64,000 nt of DNA, from positions 3,286,001-3,350,000 of the forward strand of contig NZ_JAPEOK010000001.1 of NCBI RefSeq assembly GCF_026341515.1, in the 5' to 3' direction. How positions within the stretch are numbered: the first letter of the stretch is position 1; each line of letters begins with the position of its first letter. This document shows, in pieces, positions 9,248-18,111 of the stretch. The position numbers and the translations under genes were made by a program. This DNA is from Streptomyces sp. NBC_00878. GTDB lineage: Bacteria; Actinomycetota; Actinomycetes; Streptomycetales; Streptomycetaceae. The notes beneath the pieces are model-generated. The model saw only the letters and a list, made by a program, of their open reading frames with translations, had not been told where the DNA came from and searched no databases.

Positions 9248-10468
9248 ATGATCGAGGCAGTCGGCCTGACGAAGCGCTATGGCGACAAGACAGCCGTATA
9301 CAACCTTTCCTTCCAGGTAAGGCCGGGTTCCGTCACCGGCTTCCTCGGGCCCAACGGGTCGGGCAAGTCGACGACCATGCGGATGATCCTCGGGCTCGAC
9401 AACCCCAGCTCCGGCCAGGTGACGATCGGCGGATTCCCGTACCGCAAGCTGCCCAACGCCCCCCGCCAGGTCGGCGCGCTCCTTGATGCCAAGGCCGTGC
9501 ACGGTGGCCGGCACGCCCGCAACCACCTCCTGTGCCTCGCGCAGCTGTCGGGCATCCCGGCCCGCCGGGTGGACGAGGTGCTGGGCGTCGTCGGCCTCCA
9601 GGACGTGGCGAAAAAGCGCTCCAAGGGCTTCTCGCTCGGTATGGGCCAGCGGCTCGGTATCGCCGCAGCGCTGCTCGGCGACCCTCAGGTGCTGCTCTTC
9701 GACGAACCGGTCAACGGACTCGACCCCGAGGGCATCCTCTGGGTACGGAACCTGATGAAGTCGCTGGCCGCGGAGGGCCGGACCATCTTCGTCTCCTCCC
9801 ACCTCATGAGCGAGATGGCCCTCACCGCCGACCACCTCATCGTGATCGGCCGCGGCCAGCTGCTCGCCGACATGAGCATCCGCGACTTCATCTCGCACAA
9901 CTCCGCCGACTTCGCGCGTGTACGTACGTCCGACACCGAGCCCCAGCAGCGCGAGAAGCTGACGGCGGCACTGACCGAGGCGGGCGGCCAGGTGCTGCCC
10001 GAGCAGGACGGCGCGCTGCGTGTCATGGGCCTGCCGCTCCCCCGCATCAGCGACGTCGCGCACGACTCCGACGTACGCCTGTGGGAGCTCTCCCCGCACC
10101 AGGCCTCGCTGGAGGAGGCGTACATGCGGATGACGCAGGGCGCCGTCGACTACCGCTCCTCCATCGACCAGCGCGAGGGCCTGGGGCCGGAGCTGCCGCC
10201 GGGCGCGATGCCGCCGCCGCAGATGCCGGTGCCGGGCCAGGGCCAGCCGGGCTGGTACGCCCCGCCGTCGCCCCAGCAGGGCGGGCAGCCGTTCGCGATG
10301 CCGCAGGCACAGCCGCCCGCGGGCCCGTACGGCGCCCCGGTCGCCCCGGCCGCGCCCGGAGCGGGCGAGCCCAACCCGTACGCCCAGCCCGCCGGCACCC
10401 GGCCCACGGCCGCCGCCGCGCAGCCCTCCGCCGCCCCCGACCTGACCAAGCCCGAGGACGCCCGATGA
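9248..10468 (+). CDS. ABC-2 exporter ATP-binding protein with long Pro/Ala-rich tail
   Basis: 406 residues. The first 300 parallel the ATPase at 7352: GPNGSGKS Walker A, FSLGMGQRLGIAAALLGDP signature and LLFDEPVNGLDPEG Walker B. The last 100 or so residues are a low-complexity tail rich in Pro, Gly, Gln and Ala, probably disordered. ATG 9248 is chosen because it aligns with the paralogue; GGAG is only 1 nt away, so GTG 9239 is possible. The stop overlaps the start of the next permease (ATGA at 10465), which shows translational coupling. Confidence 0.88.
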   Translation: MIEAVGLTKRYGDKTAVYNLSFQVRPGSVTGFLGPNGSGKSTTMRMILGLDNPSSGQVTIGGFPYRKLPNAPRQVGALLDAKAVHGGRHARNHLLCLAQLSGIPARRVDEVLGVVGLQDVAKKRSKGFSLGMGQRLGIAAALLGDPQVLLFDEPVNGLDPEGILWVRNLMKSLAAEGRTIFVSSHLMSEMALTADHLIVIGRGQLLADMSIRDFISHNSADFARVRTSDTEPQQREKLTAALTEAGGQVLPEQDGALRVMGLPLPRISDVAHDSDVRLWELSPHQASLEEAYMRMTQGAVDYRSSIDQREGLGPELPPGAMPPPQMPVPGQGQPGWYAPPSPQQGGQPFAMPQAQPPAGPYGAPVAPAAPGAGEPNPYAQPAGTRPTAAAAQPSAAPDLTKPEDAR

Positions 10469-11280
10469 GCACGCCCCAGCACCAGATGCAGCAGCCGGCC
10501 GCCCCTGCCCCCAACTGGCAGGGCGCGCCCGGGACTTCGTACACCTCTCCGATTCCGGTCACGCGCACCCACCTCGGTCACGCGCTCGCGTCCGAGTGGA
10601 CGAAGATCAAGTCGGTGCGTTCCACGATGTGGACGCTCGGTGCCTTCCTTCTCCTGGTCGTCGGCATCGGCTTCCTGGTCGCCGCCCATCTCACCGAGAC
10701 GGGCTACGACGACTCCCCGTACACGCTCCCCGCCTTCTCCGGGCTGCTCCTCGGGCAGCTCTGCCTGATCACACTGGGCGTGCTGGTGATCTCGTCGGAG
10801 TACGGCACGGGCATGATCCGTGCGACCTTCACGGCGTCGCCCCAGCGCCACCGGGTGCTCACCGCCAAGCTGCTGATCTTCTTCGTCGTCGCGTTCGTCG
10901 TGTCGGCGCTCGCCATCGGGGTGGTCGGCCTGATCACGTCGGGCATGGACGGCGGGACGTCGGACACGCCGTGGGGCGGGACCGTCCTGATGGGCGCGCT
11001 GTACGTGTCACTGCTCGGCGTCCTCGCGCTCGCGGTGGGCTCGATGCTGCGGCACTCCGCCGGCGCGATCACCGCGATGCTCGGTGTGGTGCTGGTGCCC
11101 GCGGTCCTGCCCTTGATGCCCAAGAAGATGATGGAGTACAACGCTCCGAACGCGCTCGCCCAGATCTTCCACCTCGACTCCGAGGGCGGGAACGGCGGCC
11201 CACAGCTCGTCTTCCTCGCCGTGGTGACCGCGGCGGCGATCGCCGGCGCCTACGTACTACTGGAGAAGCGGGATGTGTAA
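10465..11280 (+). CDS. ABC-2 exporter permease
   Basis: 271 residues. A Gln/Pro/Ala-rich N-terminal stretch of about 35 residues precedes SEWTKIKSVRSTMWTL and six hydrophobic segments. EYGTGMIRATFTASPQR is the conserved loop shared with the permease at 8349. It overlaps the ATPase gene by 4 bp. The two exporter pairs look like a tandem duplication that diverged, since the protein motifs agree but the tails do not. Substrate unknown. Confidence 0.88.
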   Translation: MSTPQHQMQQPAAPAPNWQGAPGTSYTSPIPVTRTHLGHALASEWTKIKSVRSTMWTLGAFLLLVVGIGFLVAAHLTETGYDDSPYTLPAFSGLLLGQLCLITLGVLVISSEYGTGMIRATFTASPQRHRVLTAKLLIFFVVAFVVSALAIGVVGLITSGMDGGTSDTPWGGTVLMGALYVSLLGVLALAVGSMLRHSAGAITAMLGVVLVPAVLPLMPKKMMEYNAPNALAQIFHLDSEGGNGGPQLVFLAVVTAAAIAGAYVLLEKRDV

Positions 11281-11313
11281 GACATAGGGGGCACAAGAAA
11301 AACGTTCGAAGGA

Positions 11314-11646
11314 CTAGAACCTTGGCGCGTTCCTGGACCGCTGCACCCGTGTGGTGCGGCGGTCCTTCGCGTTCCAGCACGCCTTGTGCCAGTGGCGCCG
11401 CTCGTCCACGCCGGAGTGCTCGGGCCAGGCGACCACGTGCGGCAGCCCGGAGGGAATCTGCTGGTCGCAGCCCGGGCAGCGGTACGTCTTGCCCTGCGCG
11501 CTCGCACCCGCCACGTGCCGCACGCTCCAGGCCTCGCCCTGCCAGCTCTCCGTCGACTGCCAGCCGCCGTAGCGGTCGGCCGGATCCGCCTCCGCGCTCC
11601 GGCCGGAGTCACCGGCACCCTTGGGACGGTTGCGACGCGGGGACAC
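11314..11646 (-). CDS. small zinc-binding-type protein of unknown function
   Basis: 110 residues beginning VSPRRNRPKG. The C-terminal half holds YRCPGCDQQIPSG, then HVVAWPEH and RRHWHKACW: a C-x2-C pair plus a His/Cys cluster typical of a zinc knuckle or HNH-like fold, although no catalytic HNH set is evident. GTG 11646 is chosen because GAGGTG lies 5 nt upstream; GTG 11658 is also in frame. Streptomyces homologues are often labelled ATP/GTP-binding protein, but no P-loop is visible. Convergent with the exporter operon and divergent from the oxidoreductase gene. Confidence 0.75.
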   Translation of the reverse strand: MSPRRNRPKGAGDSGRSAEADPADRYGGWQSTESWQGEAWSVRHVAGASAQGKTYRCPGCDQQIPSGLPHVVAWPEHSGVDERRHWHKACWNAKDRRTTRVQRSRNAPRF

Positions 11647-11864
11647 AGGACACCTCACGGAGCTATACAGGGAGCACGGGCTGTGTCCAGCCTACGCGGA
11701 GCACCCAGGGGTACGTGTACGTCGCCAACCCCCACAGATCCCCCGCACGGCCGGCTCATTCTGCAGACAATCCGCCAATCTCTCCGACAGGCCGTGTCCT
11801 TGGCACGTGTCAGACGGTTATGCGGGATGGGGGAGTCGCGTCGGCACAAGGAGGCAGGAGTGCG

Positions 11865-12893
11865 ATGCGCGTAGGAAGTTTTGTACTGGCGGCCCAGTTC
11901 CCGGGGCAAGGTCAGGGGGAGGCACTGCACCGTGCGGTGCGGTCCGCCGAGGTCGCCGAAGAAGCCGGGCTCGACGCCGTATGGCTGGCCGAGCACCACT
12001 TCGTGCCGTACGGGACGTGCCCGTCGGCCATCACGCTCGCGGCGTTGCTGCTCGGCCGCACCCGGCGGATCCGGGTCGGCACGGCGGTCAGCGTGCTGCC
12101 CACCGTGCACCCCGTGGCGCTCGGCGAGCAGGCCGCCCTGCTGCACGTGACCTCCGGCGGGCGGTTCTCTCTCGGGGTGGGACGCGGCGGCCCGTGGGTG
12201 GACCTGGAGGTCTTCGGGGCGGGTCTCGAAGCGTACGAGAAGGGGTTCCCGGAATCACTCGATCTGCTGGTGCGCTGGCTGCGCGACCCGTCCGTCGCGG
12301 GCGGGTCCGAGCGCTTCGGCTTCCGTGAAGTCCCTGTCGTACCAAGGCCGTCGGAGGCGCTGACGGGCGGTGAGCGCCCCGAGGTCGTCGTCGCCTGCAC
12401 CTCACCGGCGAGCGTCAAGCTCGCCGCCGGGCGCGGGCTGCCGATGCTCCTCGGGATGCATGTCGGCGACGAGGAGAAGGCGGAGATGGTCGCGCTGTGG
12501 CGAACGCACGCGCGCGACGCGGGGTACTCGCCGGACGAGATCGCGGACGCGGCCCATGTCTCGGCCGGCATCGCCCAGGTCGCGGACCGGCGCACGGACG
12601 CGGTCGAGATGCTCCTCAAGGCCATGCCGGGCTGGCTGAAGCAGGGTCTCGACGCCCATGTGACCGTGGACGGCCGCGCCCGCTCGATGCGGGACCCGGT
12701 GGCCTACACCGAACTGCTCTGCGGCCTGCACCCGGTGGGCACGCCCCGCCTGTGCGCCGACCGCCTCGCGGCGACGTCCGAGCGCACGGGGATCACGCGC
12801 TTCGCGCTTCTCATGGAGGGCTCGGGCGACCTGGCGGCGACCGAGGAGAACGTACGACGACTCGGGGACGAGGTGCTGCCACGACTGCGGTGA
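11865..12893 (+). CDS. LLM-class (luciferase-like) flavin/F420 oxidoreductase
   Basis: 342 residues with a bacterial-luciferase-like TIM barrel: MRVGSFVLAAQFPGQ, AGLDAVWLAEHHF, RIRVGTAVSVLPTVHP and GRFSLGVGRG are the familiar strand motifs. The family binds FMN or F420; the cofactor and substrate cannot be told here. ATG 11865 has a textbook AAGGAGG (11848-11854). The reading frame is open far upstream into the ABC permease gene in another frame, which is an artefact of high GC. A perfect 12-bp palindrome (GCGGGGCCCCGC, 12894-12905) follows the stop codon directly. Confidence 0.9.
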   Translation: MRVGSFVLAAQFPGQGQGEALHRAVRSAEVAEEAGLDAVWLAEHHFVPYGTCPSAITLAALLLGRTRRIRVGTAVSVLPTVHPVALGEQAALLHVTSGGRFSLGVGRGGPWVDLEVFGAGLEAYEKGFPESLDLLVRWLRDPSVAGGSERFGFREVPVVPRPSEALTGGERPEVVVACTSPASVKLAAGRGLPMLLGMHVGDEEKAEMVALWRTHARDAGYSPDEIADAAHVSAGIAQVADRRTDAVEMLLKAMPGWLKQGLDAHVTVDGRARSMRDPVAYTELLCGLHPVGTPRLCADRLAATSERTGITRFALLMEGSGDLAATEENVRRLGDEVLPRLR

Positions 12894-13014
12894 GCGGGGC
12901 CCCGCCCGGACCCAACGGAACCGCGTCCCGGCCGAGCCGGGATGCTTCCTGGCCCAACCGGCGTACGCCTGCTGGGGATTGGGCCGGGTTGGGTCAGGAC
13001 AGGCCTGCGTCTGA

Positions 13015-13182
13015 TCGCAACAGGCCCGTATACGACCGCTGCAGGCCCCCGTCCGGTCGCAACAGGCCCGTACACGACGGCTACAGGCCCCCGTCCGGTC
13101 GCAACAGGCCCGTACACGACGGCTACAGGCCCCCGTCCTGCCGCAACAGGCCCGTATCCGGCCGGAACAGACCCTTGTCCGG
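13015..13182. repeat. 42-bp tandem repeat (minisatellite), nearly four units
   Basis: Units start at 13015, 13057, 13099 and 13141, each beginning (T/C)CGCAACAGGCCCGTA. Units 2 and 3 are almost identical; units 1 and 4 are diverged. It fills the 379-bp space between two convergent genes (12894-13272). The period is 14 codons, so all frames stay open, but no credible gene uses them. Confidence 0.9.
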
Positions 13183-13272
13183 GTCCGATCGGCGCGCGTC
13201 ACGGGAAGCTTGCCGCCCCAGTACAAAAGCACCTCCCGCGTACGGAGCGGCAAGCCGTGCGTCATCGCCGCC

Positions 13273-13665
13273 TCAGCAGTCCCGGAACTCCGGCGACTGA
13301 TTCAACAACTGACTGCGCACCGAGGTGAAGCGAGTCAAGGTGTCGTCCACCGAGCCGTCCAGCGGGAACACCGCCACCCGGTGGCAGTTCTGGAAGGCCA
13401 GGCGCACCCCGAAGTGCCGCTGCAGCGCACCGCGTATCGCGTCACTCGCGAGCGCACGCAGCAGCTGGCCGCGCGCCTGCTCATCCGGCGGAGGCGTCTG
13501 GTTGTCGGCGAACTTGCCGCCGTCCACCTTCAGCTGGGCCACCAGGGAGCTGATCATCTCCCATGCGTAAGGCAGGGAAATCCGGACGCAGTCGACAAAT
13601 TCCGCTTCGTCGACCTCGCCTCGCTCGGCCTTTTCGAGTAGGGCCGGTGAGACGTCCAGCGACAT
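13273..13665 (-). CDS. SCO5389-family protein of unknown function
   Basis: 130 residues starting MSLDVSPALLEKAERGEVDE. The sequence looks soluble and mostly helical with no cysteine cluster or catalytic motif that I recognise. It matches a conserved Streptomyces family named after its S. coelicolor member, found next to nucS. ATG 13665 follows GAGAGGAGAA. The 5' untranslated region contains a perfect hairpin (13681-13700) a few bases before the Shine-Dalgarno sequence. A possible overlapping upstream reading frame starts at ATG 13750 behind GGGAGG, out of frame with this gene. Confidence 0.8.
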   Translation of the reverse strand: MSLDVSPALLEKAERGEVDEAEFVDCVRISLPYAWEMISSLVAQLKVDGGKFADNQTPPPDEQARGQLLRALASDAIRGALQRHFGVRLAFQNCHRVAVFPLDGSVDDTLTRFTSVRSQLLNQSPEFRDC

Positions 13666-13680
13666 GGGTTCTCCTCTCGC

Positions 13681-13700
13681 ACCCCCTCGGCAGAGGGGGT
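13681..13700 (-). promoter_or_regulatory. hairpin before the SCO5389-family start
   Basis: ACCCCCTC (13681-13688), loop GGCA, GAGGGGGT (13693-13700): a perfect 8-bp stem with a tetraloop, about 15 nt upstream of the start codon. It could modulate ribosome access. The wider 341-bp spacer (13666-14006) also has the nucS upstream palindrome and an AT-rich patch near 13760. Confidence 0.5.
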
Positions 13701-13887
13701 TGACGGACAGGGAAGGAGACCGCGACGCCGAACACGCTGAGTACACGCATCGCGACCTCCCGTTTATACGGTAGGCAACTGTTCGTGGCCGCACCAGGAC
13801 ATTGAGAAACCAGGGGAGACTCAACCTGCACACAACCGGCCACTTTCGAACAGGGCTTATCCGGGGAAACAGGGGCGACGGCGCGAG

Positions 13888-13908
13888 CTCCGGTCAAGCT
13901 GACCGGAG
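13888..13908. promoter_or_regulatory. perfect palindrome upstream of nucS
   Basis: CTCCGGTCA, spacer AGC, TGACCGGAG: 9-bp perfect arms, about 100 bp before the nucS start. Operator-like or a hairpin; the binding factor is unknown. Confidence 0.5.
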
Positions 13909-14006
13909 ATAAATGGGGCGAACCGAAGGTTCTCGGATGAGGGTGGCGGTGGGCGACGGGTGGGCAGATCGCGCCGACCCGTGCGGGTCGAGTAGCGTTG
14001 CCGACC

Positions 14007-14678
14007 ATGCGTCTCGTCATTGCCCGCTGCTCCGTTGACTACGCGGGCCGGCTCACCGCCCATCTTCCGTCCGCCCCCCGCCTCATCCTTGTGAAGGCGG
14101 ACGGCAGTGTCTCGATCCACGCGGACGACCGGGCCTACAAGCCCCTCAACTGGATGTCGCCGCCCTGCACGCTGAAGGAGGGTTCGGGGGACGACGAGGG
14201 TGTCTGGACCGTCATCAACAAGGCGGACGAGAAACTCATCATCACCATGGAGGAGATCCTCCACGACTCCTCGCACGAACTCGGCGTGGACCCCGGCCTG
14301 ATCAAGGACGGCGTGGAAGCACACCTCCAGGAACTCCTCGCCGACCGCATCGACACCCTCGGCGAGGGCTACTCGCTGATCCGCCGCGAGTACATGACCG
14401 CCATCGGCCCGGTCGACATCCTGTGCCGTGACGCCGACGGCCAGACCGTCGCCGTGGAGATCAAACGACGCGGCGAGATCGACGGCGTGGAGCAACTCAC
14501 GCGCTACCTGGAGCTGTTGAACCGCGACCCGCACCTCGCGCCGGTCCGCGGCATCTTCGCCGCCCAGGAGATCAAGCCGCAGGCCCGCGTCCTCGCCACC
14601 GACCGGGGCATCGGCTGCGCGGTCCTCGACTACAACGCGCTGCGCGGCATCAAGGACGACAAGCTGCGGCTGTTCTGA
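14007..14678 (+). CDS. nucS: NucS/EndoMS mismatch-specific endonuclease
   Basis: 223 residues, the standard actinobacterial length. NucS carries out non-canonical mismatch repair in bacteria that lack MutS/MutL, cutting both strands at mismatches and interacting with the sliding clamp. The C-terminal PD-(D/E)xK nuclease core is complete: Asp137 (GPVDILC), Glu151 and Lys153 (AVEIKRR), and Gln163 in [10 protein letters not shown]. The N-terminal DNA-binding domain begins [19 protein letters not shown] 14007 gives this canonical start; an in-frame TTG lies 3 codons upstream. A 22-bp hairpin terminates it from both sides. Confidence 0.96.
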   Translation: MRLVIARCSVDYAGRLTAHLPSAPRLILVKADGSVSIHADDRAYKPLNWMSPPCTLKEGSGDDEGVWTVINKADEKLIITMEEILHDSSHELGVDPGLIKDGVEAHLQELLADRIDTLGEGYSLIRREYMTAIGPVDILCRDADGQTVAVEIKRRGEIDGVEQLTRYLELLNRDPHLAPVRGIFAAQEIKPQARVLATDRGIGCAVLDYNALRGIKDDKLRLF

Positions 14679-14695
14679 GTACAACTGGTGCGTAC

Positions 14696-14746
14696 GGCAT
14701 GACAGTGGGCCGGGTCCTGGTAATGGACCCGGCCCACTGTCATGCC
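14696..14746. terminator. bidirectional terminator, 22-bp perfect stem
   Basis: 14696-14717 is exactly complementary to 14725-14746 with a 7-nt loop (TGGTAAT). It lies between convergent nucS and the next minus-strand gene, 17 bp past the nucS stop. Confidence 0.92.
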
Positions 14747-14789
14747 TGTGTCGTAGGCGGTTGTCGTAGGCGGTGGCCGTACCCGCCCG

Positions 14790-17309
14790 TCAGATCACCG
14801 ACGTCCCGGTCGTGCCGGAGCCGGTCGGCGACCCGGGCGCGGTGCTGTCCGTCGGGCTGCTCGCGGTACTCGTGGTCTCGGCCGGGCTGGAGGCCGGGCC
14901 GCTGGCCGAGTCGGAGGTCTCCGGTGTCGTCGGCGGAGTCTCGCTCGGCTCGGTCGGTGTGGGAGTCGGAGTCGGTGTAGGTGTGGGTGTCGGCGTCGGA
15001 CTGGTCGACGGCGTCGGCGAAGTCGGCGGCCTGGTCGAAGACGGCGGCTTCGTCGGGGACTTCGTCGGGCTCGGATCCTTGGACCCACTCGGGTCGTCCG
15101 ACGGCTCCGTGCTCGATGTCGGCGTCGGGTCGTCCGAGGTCCCGATGATCCCGTCGTCGCCCGGGTCGGTCGGACGGCTCGTCGAGTCCGCGTCGCTGCT
15201 GCCCTTCTTGGGCCGGTCCGCGCCGAGTCCGTCGCCGCCCTCGCCCGCGCTGGCCGACGGGTTGACGCCGACCCGCTCCGACGGCGGCTTGTCGTCCGGG
15301 TTCGAGGTCGCGCCCAGCGTCACCACGGTGCCGAGCACGGCGGCGAGGAGCGCGCCCGCGCCCGCCGCCACGAGGTTGCGCCGGGTGCCGTTGACCAGGC
15401 CCTGGACGCGGCCGGACTTCCCCGAGGAGGCGGACCCACTGCGGTTCGTGATCAACGTGGCGGGCTCGCCGGGCTGCTGGAGCGACGGGACGGGCGTGTA
15501 CCCGGCCGGTACGCCGCCGGGCGGCGACGCCGACTCCTCGTACCGCGCGTCGGGCACCTCCTCGCCCGACGTCGAACCGATCCCGGCCGACGGTGTGGTG
15601 CCGGTGCGGTCCGCGACCAGCGCGAGGGCACGGCGGCCCGCGACGGTGCCGCGCTTCTCGGCGAGGGCGCTGCGCAGCCCGATCGAGGCCTCCAGTTCGG
15701 AGCGGGCCCGGTCGAACTGCCCGACGCAGACCGCGACGATGCCCAGCTCGTGGTGGAAATAGGCTTGATCCGAGACCTCGCCGGACACCCGGGCCGCCTC
15801 GGCGCCGGCGCGCAGCGCACGCTCCCAGGCGCTCCAGTGCAACCCCGCGGCGAACGCGGGCGCGGCCGTACGCGCCAGCCGTACGGCGGTGGAGCCCTCC
15901 TCGTCGTCCGTCGACGGCACCGTGACCGACTCCAGGGCGGTCAGCGCGGCGAGCACGGCGTCCGCCTCGGCGGCGACCCGCTCCGGGGTGACCGACGGAT
16001 GCCCCGCCCACCAGGCGTAGTGCTCGGCGGCGCTGAGCGCCCTCTCCTCGGTGTCGGACGCGTACCCGACGGCCTCCAGCTGGGTCTGTACGCCGGCCGC
16101 GAGCCGGTAGTGCGAGCCGACCGGGGTGACGAGCGCGCAGCCGACGAGCTCGGCGAGCGCGGCGTCCGCGTGCGTGTCCCCCACCAGGGCGGGCAGATGC
16201 GCCTGGTGCGGCACCTCGCCGCCCAGCGCGACGGCGAAGCGCAGCGTGGCGCGCGCCGACTCGCTGAGCCGGGACGCGAGCAGCGCGGCGGGCGCGGCGC
16301 CCTCGGCGAGCGACGGCAGCGGTACGTCGTGGCCGTCCTCGGCGTCGAAGGGCGCGTCCACGGGCGCGTCCTCGTAGTAGCCGAACTCGTCGAAGGCGTT
16401 CGGGTCGGCGCGCAGTTGGTCGCGCTGCCGCAGCAGTGCACCGGCCTGCACGAAGCGCAGCGGCAGTCCCTCGGACTCGAACCAGAGGTCGCCCGCCCAG
16501 TTGGCCTCGTCCTCGGTCAGGACGCGGCCGACGGCGCGCTCCAGCAGTTCGAGACCGCCGCCGCGGCCGAGGCCGCCGAGGAAGACCTCTTCGAGGAGCG
16601 AGTCGGTGGACGGCGCGGGAACATCGGGTGTCGCGGAGATCAGGAAGGCGCACTCGGGTGTCGCGTCGAGCAGTTCGTCGAGCGCGCCGCCGCCGAAGTC
16701 CACGTCGTCCAGGACGACGACCGCGCCGATCTCGTGGACGAGCGCGAGCAGCGTCGCCCGCTCCGGCCGGTACAGCGGTGCGTTGTAGACGGTGGCGAAG
16801 AGGTCGTGCAGGAGATCGTCCGCGGTCCGGCGGTGGCCGCTGAGGCGCACCACGCCGTCCGGTGCGAGGTCCGCGCAGTCGTCGGCGACGGCGTCCAGGA
16901 GCGCGGTGCGGCCCGAACCCGAAGGTCCGGTGAGCCGTACGGAACGCCCGCGCGCGAGCAGCCGCACCAGGCGCTCGCGCTCCTCCTGCCGCTCCAGCAG
17001 CGGCAGTCTGGGCAGCGAGGGCCCGGGCGGTACGGGCGGACGGGCCGCGCGGGCCAGTTCGGCCCGCTCGGCTGCGCTGAACTTCGTGGGTCGCGGCGGC
17101 CGCTCGCCCGGTGGGCAGAGCTCGATCTCGCTGCCGTCGACGGGATTGACGGTGAGCAGCTGGTCGCCCGACACGAGTTGGACGGTGCGGGCCAGTGCTG
17201 GCGTGTGCTGACCGAAGTCGGACGTCAGAGGATCGCGCGGCGGGCGCTGTCTGGGCGCCGCGCCGTCGTCATGGCCGTACTCTTCGGGTCCCCGGTTCAT
17301 CGGGTCCAT
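14790..17309 (-). CDS. membrane-anchored P-loop NTPase/TPR-like protein with extracellular Ser/Thr/Pro tail
   Basis: 839 residues. Walker A GPSGSGRT is at 128-135 and a Walker B-like VVVLDDVDF lies near 190, so an AAA/STAND-type ATPase is likely. A helical repeat region with one TPR-like unit (AYFHHELGIVAVCVGQFDRARSELE is its core) follows near residues 540-590. A single transmembrane helix (LVAAGAGALLAAVLGTVVTL) sits near 650, followed by about 160 residues rich in Ser, Thr and Pro with a (TP)n run, which would be outside the cell. ATG 17309 is chosen over an in-frame start 34 codons upstream. Function unknown; a sensor or envelope-linked signalling role is a guess. Confidence 0.8.
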   Translation of the reverse strand: MDPMNRGPEEYGHDDGAAPRQRPPRDPLTSDFGQHTPALARTVQLVSGDQLLTVNPVDGSEIELCPPGERPPRPTKFSAAERAELARAARPPVPPGPSLPRLPLLERQEERERLVRLLARGRSVRLTGPSGSGRTALLDAVADDCADLAPDGVVRLSGHRRTADDLLHDLFATVYNAPLYRPERATLLALVHEIGAVVVLDDVDFGGGALDELLDATPECAFLISATPDVPAPSTDSLLEEVFLGGLGRGGGLELLERAVGRVLTEDEANWAGDLWFESEGLPLRFVQAGALLRQRDQLRADPNAFDEFGYYEDAPVDAPFDAEDGHDVPLPSLAEGAAPAALLASRLSESARATLRFAVALGGEVPHQAHLPALVGDTHADAALAELVGCALVTPVGSHYRLAAGVQTQLEAVGYASDTEERALSAAEHYAWWAGHPSVTPERVAAEADAVLAALTALESVTVPSTDDEEGSTAVRLARTAAPAFAAGLHWSAWERALRAGAEAARVSGEVSDQAYFHHELGIVAVCVGQFDRARSELEASIGLRSALAEKRGTVAGRRALALVADRTGTTPSAGIGSTSGEEVPDARYEESASPPGGVPAGYTPVPSLQQPGEPATLITNRSGSASSGKSGRVQGLVNGTRRNLVAAGAGALLAAVLGTVVTLGATSNPDDKPPSERVGVNPSASAGEGGDGLGADRPKKGSSDADSTSRPTDPGDDGIIGTSDDPTPTSSTEPSDDPSGSKDPSPTKSPTKPPSSTRPPTSPTPSTSPTPTPTPTPTPTPTPTEPSETPPTTPETSDSASGPASSPAETTSTASSPTDSTAPGSPTGSGTTGTSVI

Positions 17310-17339
17310 AGGTCCAAGCCCCCCAAAAGCGTGGTGTGC

Positions 17340-17515
17340 GGGTCCTGTCGCCGGACTCCCGTCGTCCGCCCGCAGGGCGGGCCGCGCGGCGTCTGGTACG
17401 TGCGGTCGCAAGGCGCCGAAAGGTCCTCGTAGCGGAGCTACCAGGGCCTTTCGGCAACGCCGCGAGCGTGCGTGCCAGGCGTCGTGCGGCAGACGGGAGT
17501 GCGGCGACAGGACCC
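17340..17515. repeat. 176-bp long imperfect inverted repeat
   Basis: The outer arms 17340-17363 and 17492-17515 match at 23 of 24 positions. Similarity continues inward, including CCGAAAGG/CCTTTCGG at 17416-17423 and 17448-17455, to a centre GTAGC-GGA-GCTAC (17429-17441). The left arm has about 13 extra bases. It lies 30 bp upstream of the P-loop protein gene. The rest of the 478-bp gap (17516-17787) holds a GTGAC/GTCAC inverted repeat (17732-17746) and a 6-bp GC hairpin (17761-17775) just past the STAS gene. Confidence 0.88.
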
Positions 17516-17787
17516 AGGCCCCTCCCGGCCTTGCTGCACACTGCGCTGTCGCTTCTGGTCCGGTGCCCGCTCACGGGTTCATCAACGCGGGCAGCCGAAC
17601 CCTAAACCTTCGCACAGTATCTACGAACACACGGGGTACCGCGCCGTCCGAGACGTCACAGCTTCGTGAGGATTGTGGGCGAGATACGTTTCGTACGGCG
17701 CTTCTATACCCGATCTTCGCCGTTTGCGACAGTGACGCGGAGTCACATCCGGAGGTGCCTCGGGGCCGTGCCCCGGGCGACGAGGGG

Positions 17788-18111
17788 TCACACCCTGGGC
17801 AGTGACTCGACCCCGATGCCGCCCTCGATCGCCAGGATCCGGTGAAGCCGGGTGGCCACCAGCAGGCGCTGCATCTGCGGCGGGACGCCGCGCAGCACAA
17901 GCCTCCGGCCGCACCGCCCCGCCCGCCGGTGGGCCCCCATGATGACACCGAGTCCGGTGGCGTCCCAGGAGTCCAGCTCTGACAGGTCGAGCACCAGGTC
18001 GCCGACACCGTCGTCGACGGCCGAGTGCAGGACCGTACGGGCGTCCGCCGCGCTGCGTACGTCGAGGCGGCCCCCGACGACCAGCTCGGCGTGGTCGCCC
18101 CTGATGTACAT
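17788..18111 (-). CDS. STAS-domain protein, anti-sigma factor antagonist type
   Basis: 107 residues forming a single STAS domain. The conserved core reads DLSELDSWDATGLGVIMGAHRR. The residue phosphorylated in SpoIIAA-type antagonists (D-S-S-G-L) is replaced by Thr in DATGL, which could still be phosphorylated. Such proteins bind anti-sigma kinases and release a sigma factor in stress or development pathways. No kinase or phosphatase partner is adjacent. The 223-bp spacer upstream contains GT-rich simple sequence. Confidence 0.85.
   Translation of the reverse strand: MYIRGDHAELVVGGRLDVRSAADARTVLHSAVDDGVGDLVLDLSELDSWDATGLGVIMGAHRRAGRCGRRLVLRGVPPQMQRLLVATRLHRILAIEGGIGVESLPRV

Noticed and set aside
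10596..11864. N-terminal extension of the oxidoreductase frame into the ABC permease
   Set aside because: The family start and AAGGAGG both support ATG 11865.
13015..13182. Possible CRISPR array
   Set aside because: Units are directly tandem at 42 bp with no unique spacers, and there are no cas genes.
12942..13328. Repetitive 128-codon ORF over the minisatellite (ATGPYTT-type repeats)
   Set aside because: The 42-bp period keeps every frame open; no ribosome binding site, and it runs into the convergent SCO5389-family gene.
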